In this document: positions 23,504-34,882 of the stretch, piece by piece
Layout of the letters: every line of letters begins with the position of its first letter
How positions within the stretch are numbered: the stretch's first letter is position 1
NCBI GenBank assembly: GCA_902806575.1
Contig: CADCXD010000006.1
Coordinates: 992,001 to 1,056,000, forward strand
Reading direction: 5' to 3'
Length of the DNA: 64,000 nt
Origin: Jackrogersella multiformis
Taxonomy: Eukaryota; Ascomycota; Sordariomycetes; Xylariales; Hypoxylaceae
The notes under the pieces: generated by a model
Databases searched by the model: none
What the model saw: the letters and a program-made list of their open reading frames with translations, nothing else
What the model was told of the DNA's origin: nothing
Translations under genes and position numbers: made by a program

Positions 23504-23811
23504 GTCGCGGTCTTAATTAATGAGAAAATAAAGTTGTAAAGATAGTTCATAATATTTCATTTATGTTTCCTAAAGACTCTTGTGGGTCCATTAAGGGGGA
23601 CCCTTTTAATTTCACTTCGAACGTGAGAATCAATGGTACAAATTGAAAATAAAATAAAATAAAATATTGAATGCATTACGGCTGTCGTGAGTCTCAACCA
23701 GATCTGACTAATTATATCTGGTAACAAGAATGTTACTTAGTTGTTCCGAGTAATATATAACTTATGCTGACCAATTTTCGCAACTCATATTTTCAAGCCT
23801 TCGCTCCCCCC
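23504..23811. other. Short convergent intergenic spacer
   Basis: 308 bp between the stop codons of the two convergent NmrA-like genes. I see nothing else in it. Confidence 0.7.
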
Positions 23812-24859
23812 CTAGGTACTTTTACCGACGTTGTAAAAGGCGCTAGGGAGCTGATCCTTCGGTAATATTCTAAAGTAATCCTCCCAGGTCACAGGCTTCA
23901 CGTGGGGATATTTATCATTGTCGAGTTTGGGTCCAACCATGGTCTGTCCGTTGAGCATGTAGTATTGGAAGAAACTATATCGCGGTAAGCTCATGATTTA
24001 CTTCGTCTAGAATATGTTCTAAACTTACAGAAACAAGTACCCGAAGAGGTTCTGGGGGTCGCTCTGTCGCTTCTCGTGCATGCGCTTGAACAGATCGTCC
24101 AATGAACCCTGGGGCTCGACCTTAGGCTTTACCCCGTAGACTCGCTCGAACGATTCGGTTATCTGGCGGAACGAGGCTCGTCCGCCGACAACTGCAGATA
24201 AACTTCATATAAGCTGCTATTCGGAATCACTTCGTGCATGAGAGTAACTCACGCTTCTGAATACCAACAGCATCCTTGTCTACGCAAACCGCAGCCGTGA
24301 ACTCGGCTGCATTCCGATAGGTGGTGCCCTCCCATGTCTCGTCGCCCGTGCCCCAGTACTTGAAGGTCGCGGAGGCGGCATCATAGATACTAAACGGCGG
24401 ACTAAAGAAGCCGTCGGTAAACATGCCGACCAGGATATGCACGCCCTTGACCTTATCCTGCGCGTCCAGATATGCCTTGACGCGGATCATCGGGTCTTTG
24501 GGGAATAACTGCCCTAGCTCGAGCTTGGTGTAGTCCAAAGACCAATCCGAAGCAATAAACCGCGGAACGCGTTCGGCGGCACACGCGTCGATAAGGAGCT
24601 TCTGCCCGTCAACCATCAACTTCGGGTCGCCGAGATAGCAGCAAACGACGACGTCGCAGCCGGAGACGAAGGCGCGGACGGCGGGTTCATCGGAGGCATC
24701 TCCCCTCACGAGTGACACCTTGTCAACAAAGGACTGTGGAACCTTGGACGGGTCGCGGCAGTACCCCTTAACAGCGACATCGGGATTCTCGAGGAGAAAT
24801 GACGTGAGCTCGCGAGCGAACTTGCCAGTGATGCCGGCGATTCCAACCGTGATAGCCAT
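23812..24859 (-). CDS. NmrA/isoflavone-reductase-like oxidoreductase (3 exons)
   Basis: Exons on the minus strand are 24859-24253, 24191-24029 and 23974-23812, for 310 residues. Introns are 24192-24252 (GTGAGT donor, CTGCAG acceptor) and 23975-24028 (GTAAGT donor). The chosen start gives MAITVGIAGITGKFA, the canonical N-terminal Rossmann motif. An in-frame ATG at 25048 would add 63 residues without domain features and could be a leader. Later landmarks are VSLVRGDASD, a CDVVVCCYLG segment, RFIASDWSLD, and a C-terminal helical part with WEDYFR. This matches the PCBER/isoflavone-reductase-like side of the NmrA superfamily, which usually reduces aromatic or phenolic substrates with NADPH. Catalytic Lys cannot be assigned with certainty. 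Confidence 0.87.
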
Positions 24860-26830
24860 CTTGGCTAGGTAGAATTTTATTATTTGATATGGATGGATCG
24901 GGCCTAACGATGGAGCAAATCGACGTGGAACTGAGCGTGTCGTCCTGCCTTTTGTAGGCCGACTGTATGTAAGGGGTTGGAGACTCGGTGTCCCGTAGCG
25001 CCGAGGCAATGTCGCAACCGGGCCTGCATTGGTCCCGGCCGTCGTCATGACGTGTCATCGACTTGTGTAAAGGTTAGAATTAGATGCATACACAGGTAGG
25101 TAAATAGGACAGATAACCCTATTACAAAGCATACCTGCCTAGGGTATCTATCCAGGAAGCACGTTCTACTTCTGTACCTCCTATTCTAGAGCTAGAGAAA
25201 GCGCAAATATGCCCTAGTCTAGGAGTAGAATACATATATGGACATATGAATATCGGAACTTATACCTAGGTATAACCTGGGAGTTAAAATTGTTTAGGAC
25301 AATTCCTTTCTCTTTTACTTCACTCATTTATCACCTACCAAAGTACCCAGGTTGATACCAGAATCGACTCTACCGAATAGGCTACTCGTTTTCTTGCCTC
25401 AATAGATAAAAGCAACATCGACAATGCCGGTCACCCGAACAATGCGTATATTGAGGACCAGAGGTTCTTACGTGCATGCTGCATAGCAATATTCGTCTTT
25501 TGTTTTGTCTTACCGGGCCGCGGCCAGCCTTCAAAAGATTATTAATAATATCCTTCGGCGAACGGAATACGAGAGAACCCGCTGTACGCTGCTGTTCTTT
25601 ATAACCCGTGTGGAATAGGCGATACCTTTGGTGCAACGAATTCGATATTCCCGAGGTGTGGGTGGTCGCCGATCTTACCCGCCGTCCACGAGGGAGAATA
25701 ATTGTGTCAATTTGATGTATGCAACAAGAAGCCGGGAAACTTCCCCTTTTCTTGGCCATATTCTAATTTAGTTGAGGGAATAGCATCGATCCAGCAGTAG
25801 TTTGCGAGTTGAACTCTTGGTGGAAGTCGGCGAGAAAGTGACGGGCATAGCAAATGTTCCAACCAAAAGGGGGTTCTTATGTTTCGTACATCATTGGAGA
25901 TACTTCTTGTCATCTTAAAGTGACCTTGAGAAGTACGAAAAGTGACACGTAGCTTAAGTGTAACTTGACATAAATCATTAGCCAATAACTACTTTGGACG
26001 CTCGGTGTAAGGATACACACAACGGCCTTCGGCTCCGAGAAGCTTCACTAATGAATGCGTACCTAGTTTAATGAAACAATAATCTTTTTTCTAAGGATAT
26101 GCCTATTAATATTATAGAAAGGTTGTCGAAGCAGCACATATATGAGTTGAGTCAAAACATGAATAATAAGAGTCAAAGTGTATTATGAAATGAGAAAACC
26201 CTTCCAACTCCTTAAACATGACTATATCCGAATCACTAAACCAAACTTCTGAAACTCTACCTAGGTACCCTAAATCCCAAAGAATACTATATTCCAGTCA
26301 AGACCACCTGGACCGCGAAAGTGGCTAAAAGGACTATCACGGGTAACACTACCGTCGACGCGAACAACACATGGAGAAGCTATTGTTCCTCCGATCCCGC
26401 GTCCCCAAGGAGAATCCCCAGCCTTGACGCTAATAGGCACGATTTCAAGGAGTTTACGAAAACGGAGTGAAAGATGAAGGTTTGCAGTGGCATACCTAGT
26501 GTATTCTAAAGTAACCAGTATGACCCTCAAGCCCTTTTATAGACCTGTATCATCGAAGGGACCCCCCTGGGGGCCCCTTACTGCTCTCCATTGTTTTCCT
26601 ATAACGCACGATGGAACGGTGGGCTATTATGAATCGGGTTGCTTTGGAAGATTTAAACCGGATGAAAAGCTAGCGATTCCCAAGTCTATAATTTAACTAC
26701 TAGGTTAGGATGTCTACGTGTAGGTTACAAGTCTTGTTTCCATCAGGTAGGCCTTAGCTTAACGAGCGTCTTAAAAGATTGGCACCTGTACATTGAAACA
26801 TTTAATATGTCCTTTTGATGTCACATATTC
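24860..26830. other. Long intergenic region, no gene recognised
   Basis: About 2 kb. Frames at 25382-25759, 25707-25985 and 26270-26530 have no motif, bias or splice support. ACCTAGGT copies lie near 25265 and 26262. Confidence 0.55.
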
Positions 26831-28197
26831 TCAACCAAAGGACTGTCTTCCACCGATGGAAATATTTCCGGAGCCTACGTTCTGGTTGCCTTGGCCCTTA
26901 AAGACAATATTGTCTCTACCAGTTGCAGTATCAGCATCCAAGTTGGGACGCTTCCGCCTAACATCGCCTTCTTCAGAGTCTGATGAGTCCCTTGTATACC
27001 GTTTACTTGGTTTCTTATTCTTGGGAGGCTTCGGGCGTACTGTTAATTGTGTCAGTAATGGTTTTTGCTAAACATGGATTGCCAAGTAATTAAAGGGGTA
27101 ATGACAATAAGAAAATGGAATATATATTGCTCCTTAACACTAAACTTACCGGATGGGAAGATTTCGGATAGGATTGCTTTAGCATATGCCGCCGCCATAG
27201 CAGCAGCGTACGGCTGCCAATCCTTATTCTTGTGCTCATCCGCGTAGTCGCACGCGCCCCTTATTACACCAACAGGGATCCGATTCAAGGTACCTGCTGC
27301 TTCCATCTCTAGACCAATGATGTCGTATTTATCTCTCAATTGGTCTCGTTTTGCAGCATCCTTCATGAGCTTATCTCCCGATCCTATAGATCCATACCAC
27401 ACTTGGGTGCGTTGAGAATCAGGTCGTAATTGCCTCTCTACGACATGTTCAACCCCGTCATCGCCGACTTGGTAGAGCTTGTCGTGTTCTTGTCCGGGAT
27501 CAACGAAGGACCCTTTCGAATGACGTTCGTTCTTCATATTTACATAATATGGCAGAAATAGTTTAGCTTCGTCTGGTGAGTCAAGCTTAATGCTACCAAT
27601 GGCTGATCTTACTACAGGCTCAGTCTGGGCAAGAATGTGACCTTGGCGTAGAAGTTTAAGTTCATCATTCCCTATTTCTCTCCCTAGGTCATAGGCCACA
27701 GTTCCCGAACGGTCGACGTCTGGGATGCTGACAAGAACATCGCCCAATCGGATATCGCGTGGGGGGTCTCGTCGAAGACTAGGGATGCCAGCAGCCTGCT
27801 AATGGTTAGGATGGGTCTCTCACTTCGCTAATATATGATTCAATACTAGACGCGGTATGTTACGACTCATAGATAGAGAATAGAAAATGAACCAGCTCGT
27901 GGTACTACTTACTACGCCTACTAAGAGCCCAAACCATAGATTTGGGAAAAATCTCTTTGCCTGACTGGCAAGGGCCGCAGCTGATCCAGTTCCGTATTCT
28001 TGGCCGGCCGGAAGGGTTGCGATGACGACGTTGTGTCCGCACATGTCGCCAGGTCTAAAAATGTAATCATCGCCACGACCGATTGGAAATCTACCAGAGT
28101 GTCTGTGGTCTAGCATATGTAAGGCAGCTTGGGCCTCGATCTCCAGTGGTGCAATCCATACGATGCAGTAATCTTCGGGTCGTATTAAATCTGCCAT
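26831..28197 (-). CDS. Nucleoside phosphorylase-fold (PNP_UDP-type) protein with C-terminal Gly/Asn/Gln motif
   Basis: Exons on the minus strand are 28197-27913, 27795-27150 and 27039-26831, for 379 residues. Introns are 27796-27912 (GTAAGT donor, AGCAG acceptor, phase 0) and 27040-27149 (GTAAGT donor, AACAG acceptor). The domain covers about residues 8-305. It opens with EDYCIVWIAPLEIEAQAAL and contains a central IATLPAGQEYGTGSAA, LLVGVAAGIP, RLGDVLVSIP, an IGLEMEAAGTLN substrate/ribose segment and GACDYADEHKN. Family members cleave nucleosides with phosphate. In fungi the fold is also a common effector domain of NLR-type proteins. Residues 311-350 are basic and disordered. Residues 359-373 form a GQGNQNVGSG-type motif near the extreme C terminus. 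The gene is divergent, about 800 bp from a NACHT-ankyrin gene with a related N-terminal motif, which suggests an effector/receptor pair. Enzyme activity is untested. Confidence 0.88.
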
Positions 28198-28997
28198 TAA
28201 CGATGGTGATCATAGATCTATGTGAACTAAAAGACACAATACAATCTGAAAACAGTCAAGAGGACTCGTAGGATAAATCAAGGGACATGATATTACATTT
28301 TATCTTGCCTGCCTTACCATCGCCAGCCTGCCTTATCTATCTGACATAAGGTAGTTCGTATTTGGTTTAGTCTACGCCCACTGTACCTATTACATCCTTA
28401 TTATTGCTTTGTGTCCCGAGTTTAGGCTGTGGGGTGTTACCTGTGGCCCTTTCTTATAGTTTTATACGTTGTGGCTGTCTATCACGCCATGGCTTGAAAA
28501 TATTCAGGGGTTCTAGGAAAATGCAGGTATTAAGGCTAGGAGTATGGATGTCATGAGGATAAGCGTTTTTTTTTTTAGCATCGTGGTATTGGTATACAAG
28601 GACTACTTAGGGTATGTCTAGTGAAAAGTAGCCTGCAGTCACCTGCAGTTAAACTGGTGAAAAGCCACAGCTCCGCCCTGCTGTTATTATAATAGACGCA
28701 TGTTATGAGTGACATATATACCTTCTTAGGTACAGAGCGCAGATCTTTCAGCCACCTAATATTCCATAAGCTGTTAAGCTTGCATTTATATACCTATAAT
28801 ATTAGGTACAGTTCTCGTTCCGGACAACTCCGGGGCCATCTCTACCAGACGGCCCGGCCTCATTTATCTTTTGTCATCATACCTTAGGCTAGAAGGCATT
28901 GCGGTATTTTAATGAAGCACTCTGTCTGCCGAATCATCCAGTACATGTTAATATCTAATATTTGGGATTGCGACCGATTGGATATAGAACGAATAGC
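28198..28997. other. Shared divergent promoter of the phosphorylase and NACHT genes
   Basis: 800 bp between the two start codons with no credible coding frame. A poly-T run lies near 28567-28577. The divergent arrangement would allow coordinated expression of the pair. Confidence 0.6.
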
Positions 28998-31900
28998 ATG
29001 GAACATCCGAGCAAGAGATTCAAGCCTAATAACTACCATGAAAATCGCGAAAGCTTTCCAGGGGAAAGTACGGGATCTGCTCAGCATTCCGGTGAAGGAG
29101 TTCAAAATGTCAATGGGAGCTTTCACAACGGCCGAGACTTCAACAGTACGATACCATTCCGCCCAAGGGAATTTGGTTTTAATAAACTAATCTCCAAATC
29201 TCAGTGCCACACTATTGTAATAATGGAAACGTCCTCATCGGCCCGAATTTCTCCACCAATATCTCAAACGATTCTGACAAGGCAATAAATAAGGAAGAGC
29301 AACGCCGTAACTTATTAGAATCCCTCAAGTTCACCCAGATCGATGCGCGCCAAAGGAGTATCAAAAGAGCACATGCGAAGACTTGCAGATGGTTTCTAAA
29401 AACGGCACAATACCATGACTGGCTCGATATCAACAAATTCGACAACCATGGCGGTCTTCTATGGGTCAAGGGCAAACCTGGGGCAGGAAAGTCCACCTTG
29501 ATGAAATTCACGTTCTCTCATACCCAGCGGACACTGAAAAAACAAGGAAATATTGTCATATCCTTCTTCAATGCAAGAGGGGAGAAGTTGGAAAAATCTA
29601 CAACTGGTCTTTACCGATCGCTTCTATCACAATTACTCGAAGGACGGCCGGATCTTCATAACGCCCTAGACTCGTTTAATCTGGGGCATCAGTGGAACAT
29701 TGATTCACTGATGTCTCTATTTGAAGATGTAGTATCTGCAATGAAGGAAGCTTCACTCACTTGCTTCATAGATGCATTAGATGAATGCGAGAAACAGCAG
29801 ATCCGTGACATGCTATCGTTTCTACAGGCTGTCAGTGAACAAGCAGCCACAGCTGGAACCAGATTCCATGTGTGCCTTGCAAGCAGGCATTATCCGCATA
29901 TAACAATCGAGAAGGGTCTCAATTTGGTGATTGAAGGAACAGCAGAGCATCAACAAGATATATCTAATTATCTGAGCACCGAATTGCGTATTGGACATGA
30001 CCATCTTGCCGAGAAAATTCGTTCTGAGCTCCAACAAAAGGCATCTGGTGTTTTTATGTGGGTGGTCCTTGTAATAGATATCTTGAACAAGGAGTACGAC
30101 CGCGGACGCAAATACAGTCTTCGCCAAAGACTCCGTGATATCCCTGGCGACCTTCATAACCTGATTCACGACATACTTACCCGCGATCATATTAATATGC
30201 ATGGGCTTCTCCTCTGCATTCAGTGGGTTCTTTTCGCAAGACGCTCTCTCTCTCCAAAGGAACTGTATTTGGCAATCAGGTCTGGAGTCGATCCCGATAA
30301 CTTGCCTCGCTGTGACTCAGAAGGGGAGATATCGGCCGACGAGATCCAGAAATATATCCTCGACAGTTCAAAGGGACTCGCAGAACCAACAAAATCTGAA
30401 TCACCCACTATTCAATTCATCCATGAATCGATTCGGGATTTCCTCATCAAAGAAAATGGACTACGGAAGATTTGGCCTGAGCTTGAGTTTAACCAGCAAG
30501 GGCAAAGCCATGAAGCCCTCAAACTATGTTGCCTCGCATACATGAACAGTGAGATTGTACTCAATTTTATCCGTCCTAGTCTGCCTCTGGAATCATCGGC
30601 CTCGGAATTTGCAAGACTCCGCAAAGATGTGGATAACAGGCTCCCGTTCCTCGAATATGCTACACAAAATATTCTATATCACAGTGACAAAGCTGAGCAC
30701 GATGGAGTCAGCCAGAAGGACTTCATATCAGCATTCTTACTCGCAGGCTGGATAGAGAACTATAATCTATTCGAGAGATTCAAGATACGTCGATACACAT
30801 CAGAGGCGAGTCTCTTATACATATTAGCCGATAAGAACTTAGCAGACCTCATTCGAATTCTACCTTCTCATCAGTCGTGTTTTGCTGTAGAGAAAGAGCG
30901 CTATAGTGCTCCAATATTTGCCGCCCTTGCTACCCAAAGCGATGAAGCTGTTGAGGCATTATTGGAAATACAGTTGAGAAGACAGACGGAACGCCTACAA
31001 CCAAACTCTGCCCTTCAAGAACGATGTAAGAACTTTGCCAACAGCAATGAGAAAACCAACACATTCAGTCGCGACTTCGTCTTCTCCTCGAAGAAAGGCA
31101 TTGCTTTCTATTTCTCTGAAGGGAGAGACTGGGTAATTCTCGAAGTTCTAGTTGCTACAGAAAAGGTCGATTTTGCATGGAGAAATGTGAACGGTCTCAC
31201 CATACTAGAATTAGCGATACAGAAGGGAGCTGAATCTACCCCCCGGATTATACTTAATTACGGCGCTAATCCAAGCATTTTCGGCAAGGATTCCTCATTG
31301 GAACTCGCAGTACGTAAAGGAGATGAAGATCTTGTCATTCGATTGCTCAATCACGGCGCTAATCCAAACACTTTCCGCAATGAGTCCCCATTGAAACTCG
31401 CAGTATGTAACGGATATGAAAATCTTGCCATTCTATTAGTTAACAAAGGCGCCAACCTCAATCCTGTGCATGCCTGTCCTCTATTATATATGGCGGTGCA
31501 GAATGGATTTGAGGCTCTCGTCCAGCAACTATTTGATAAAGGCGCTCCAATTGAAGGCAGTTCCGGTGACAAAACTCCATTGTATTTTGCAGTAGTGGAA
31601 GGTCACGAAACTATTGTGACACTACTACTTAATAGGGGCGCTAACATTGAATGTTCCGGCAAATATCATGATAATCTACTGCATTTGGCAATAAAGCATG
31701 GTTACGAAGCTGTGGTCAAGATATTACTAGATAAGGGCGCTGATATCAATTCTCTAAATATCCTCTCACAACAGCCTTTAATGTCAGCAGTAGGGTATGG
31801 TCACGAAGCTGTGGTTAAGATATTACTTGATAGAGGCGCTAAAGTCGATGTTAAACATCGCTCTAGCATGACAGCTTTGATGTTTGCAACAAGGAACGGC

Positions 31901-32068
31901 ATTACGAGTATAGTTCGCCATTTACTAGCTTCAGGAGCTGATGTCAAGGTTCAAGACAGCGACGGCAGTACAGCATTATCGTTCGCATCATGGCAGGATG
32001 ATAATGACGCGATTGTTCAGCTATTGCTAAGTTATGGCGCCACGTACGACCAGCTTCGCCTAGAATAA
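28998..32068 (+). CDS. NACHT-ankyrin STAND receptor (fungal NLR-like), 2 exons
   Basis: The ATG at 28998 starts exons 28998-29145 and 29205-32068, for 1003 residues. Intron 29146-29204 (GTACGA donor, AACTAAT branch, TCTCAG acceptor) restores the frame. Residues 1-49 form a low-complexity N terminus with SGEGVQNVNGSFHNG at 31-45, and a second NNGNVLIG element lies at 55-62. A linker, LESLKFTQIDARQRSIKRAH, precedes the NACHT domain. Walker A is GKPGAGKST (139-147) and Walker B CFIDALDEC (236-244). A winged-helix-like region follows. About nine ankyrin repeats fill roughly 710-995, two of them nearly identical around GHEAVVKILLD. STAND proteins are ATP-dependent oligomerising switches that sense self or non-self and trigger effectors, often cell death. 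No N-terminal effector domain is present, so the partner is probably the divergent phosphorylase-fold gene. The frame is intact. Confidence 0.93.
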
Positions 32069-32454
32069 TGAAGTTGGTCTTTATTCACAGTACCTTCATA
32101 GCATGTAGTTAGGTCAATTGATACCAGGTGCTATAATAGAGCAAACTAAAATACCTTAGGTGTTGTATTTCACCCCCTATTATAATTTAGTCTGACTTAT
32201 CTAACTTAGAGTCGATATCATTGGGATTAGAAAAAGTGTTCTCTATACTCAGTTCTTAATAATCCAGACCCTACAACATTAATATTACGACTAGGACTAC
32301 AATAGGTAGGTTATATAATTTATCTCTTACTGAATATATTTCCACAATACTACATAGGTAGTTTACTACTAAGGATCGTGGTATACATGTAGGTAATGAC
32401 CTTTTGCTAGACGGACAAGACCTTAGTGTCGACCTCTACTACACCCCAAAGCCG
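32069..32454. other. Intergenic spacer, no gene seen
   Basis: 3' flanks of the convergent NACHT and MYND genes. AT-rich with no motif of note. Confidence 0.6.
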
Positions 32455-33251
32455 CTACTCGAAGCAAATGCAACCGTCGAAGAACTCATAGTGAAGGAAC
32501 ATCATCCAATTGACGTTTTTGTTCTTCAACGCTTTGCAGAACTTCTTGTGACCCCTGTCATTCCAACCCGTAGCCTGGCACTCCTGATTTTCTGGTTAGC
32601 ATCTTGTATGACGTGCCGTGCGATAGAGCGAGACAAGGCAGACAGACATGCCTTAGTGCAATAGTAGGCTATTTTACATCGCCCACAGGCAAGGAGGTTA
32701 TCCTTCACCTCGTCGCAACTATAGCACTTCCGTGGAGCGCCTTCGGCCGGGGTGTATTTGATGACTTCCTTGTTCATTGCGAAAACCTCAGCAAGCTTGA
32801 GGGGCAATATCTATGCATGTGAGTATACGACACGATTGACATTGATAAATTGACGAGATACTAACTAAAACCTCATCGGAGTCCTCAATTCTAAAGCCAA
32901 CGGTTCCATCCATGAAATTATGGACTAGTGGGTAAAATATAGCGATGGTGTTTCCGGCCTTAAAGTCGGGCAGGAGACGAGGCATGTCATCCGGTTTGTC
33001 TGGGTAAAAGGCCACCACGAACTTATCCCCTTTGTAGTCCTTCGCCACAATTCTCGGACGAATGAAATTCTCGGCTTGGATGATTTCGCCGAGGAGACAC
33101 CAATGTTTCCGATTCCCCCCACGCTGTCTGGATTTCCCGGGTCGGGATCTACGAGATATCGATCATCCCACACATGCTCACCTGGACAGTTGCGGAAGGA
33201 AGGGAAATAGTCGCGGTCTTTAAAAGACTGGGGCGTCGTTTGTTTGACCAT
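32455..33251 (-). CDS. MYND zinc-finger protein (4 exons, includes a probable GC-AG intron)
   Basis: Exons on the minus strand are 33251-33174, 33123-32872, 32810-32652 and 32583-32455, for 205 residues, all joined at phase 0. The middle exon encodes HWCLLGEIIQAENFIRPR and a small barrel-like region with FVVAFYPDKPDD. The MYND finger is completed across the last intron: CYSC, then CGRC, then YYCTK joined to ECQATGW, GHKKFC. This gives the full Cys/His set and the conserved CQ-x2-W. The last intron, 32584-32651, has a perfect TGCTAAC branch and CAG acceptor, but the frame-preserving donor is GCATGT, a GC rather than GT start. The first intron, 33124-33173, has a weak GTGTGG donor and is less certain. 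MYND fingers bind Pro-rich partners. The cellular role is unknown. Confidence 0.8.
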
Positions 33252-34882
33252 GGTTCCGAATTATGTTAGGAAGTTCGTTGGGTGAGAAGTCGAAGTGTTT
33301 GGTTCTTGTATGAAACGACTTGTGCAGAGCGAATGTATTCAAGGCGATAGGGACAAGTAAAGACGTAACTAGGTAGGGCTTCTACTAGATTCCGTTCTCG
33401 CTTGACTTGTTTCGCGTAATTCGAGTGTTATAAGTTGAAGATATTTAGAAACCCAGGGCTATCGATTTTCTTTTATGGGTCTACTCCAGACCCCGCATTC
33501 AACTTGGTCCACTATAATTACCGATATTTAGCATAGTACAGTGCCCATAACTACCTCCTCGGGATTTTATTACGGCTTCGTTACCCCTTTTTATTTTTTA
33601 TTCACTGTAATATTTTAACCTTTGGCATTATCTAATTATTTTGCCTTCTCTTTCTATAACATTGTAATTCTCATTCACTCCGTCACTGTTCTTTATTAAT
33701 GAAATAATTACGTATAAATCAAGAGTTGTTCGGATCGCGATGCTATCTTCTACCATGTAGAAACAGGCGAGAATGAAGTTAAAATAAGAATGCGGCTCTG
33801 CTACTAGAAATAGCTTGACATGGATTATTAACCTAGCAGCCGGGAAGGTTATTACCTACAGTACACTAGGTTAGTGTGCTTAGGCTAGGAGGTAGGTATC
33901 TCCTACACACACAAACTACCTAGTATGTCATGAGGTACCTGGGTAAACAACCTTGGAACTGTCCACGCTATGTGGATCCGATGGGAAATCAACGTTTGTA
34001 TTTATTTGTCCTCTAAGCTAGGTACCTAGGGTACATATCGACGTATGTATGTCAATCGAGCAAGAGCTATCAACACATTGAAACGACTTAGACCGGTTTT
34101 GTGACCCGTAACTGCGAAGTGGATTTGCAAAATGGAAGCCAAAGTACCCACGTACTGCTGTCATGGCACCATAAGTGGGGCGTGTTAGTTTTGTAGAGTT
34201 CAGGGGTAGTGCCCCTGTGACGAGATGGTGCAGGGGAAAAGATGCTCAACTGTTTTGGTAGGCGGGATTTGAGGGAATATTTGGTAACTAAATACCTAGT
34301 GTAGTTGAAAAGAAGAGGGTATCTTAAGGTTGGACCTAATCGGAGGTCCCCGGGACTCGCGGCATATGATCTATCGCATAATAATCATCAATCTTGTTAG
34401 TGTCGACTCAATCCTAATCCTGGTGTAGATGATGAGGTCGTAAACGTGAACGCATCGCATCGCATCGCAAACCTGAAAAAAATGGCCTTGGTATGGTACG
34501 TATGGCAAACAGATGGCCAACCACTGACTGAGCTTTCTGATATCTTGGCAGCTCATAGACGAGTTGTGGCCATGTGTGCAAGAACATAACGCCCGATGTA
34601 AATGAGGGTCGACTTCCGCATCTCTATCATCGTCGTCATGCAAATACGAAAAAAAAGGGAAAAGAACAAAAAAAGAAAAATCGTCAAATCCGGATCCAGA
34701 TATGTCACATCATCTGTTGGCCTGCTCCATGTTGGAGCGGAACGATGAGGTATAATTTATGTGAGTTATCCATATCAGATGATGGGATAAGCTTGCTGAC
34801 AGTCCAAGGCAACCCCCAAAATATGCATAGGATGATGAATGCATAGAGCATTGCTCTGAGGTATGCTCGGCAGAATGTGCTT
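33252..34882. other. Intergenic region, no gene seen
   Basis: About 1.6 kb without convincing coding frames. ACCTAGGG/GGTACC motifs lie near 33900 and 34018. Confidence 0.55.

Noticed and set aside
25382..26530. Several minus-strand frames of 86-125 residues
   Set aside because: No domain, no splice support and no codon preference.
28912..29190. Overlapping frame upstream of the NACHT domain
   Set aside because: The frame starting at 28998 splices cleanly into the NACHT exon and has the expected linker sequence; this one does not.
33124..33251. Continuous first exon of the MYND gene without intron, or the GTGAGC donor
   Set aside because: Both keep the wrong frame for the conserved downstream exon. 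The 50-nt intron 33124-33173 fits the frame, although its donor is weak.
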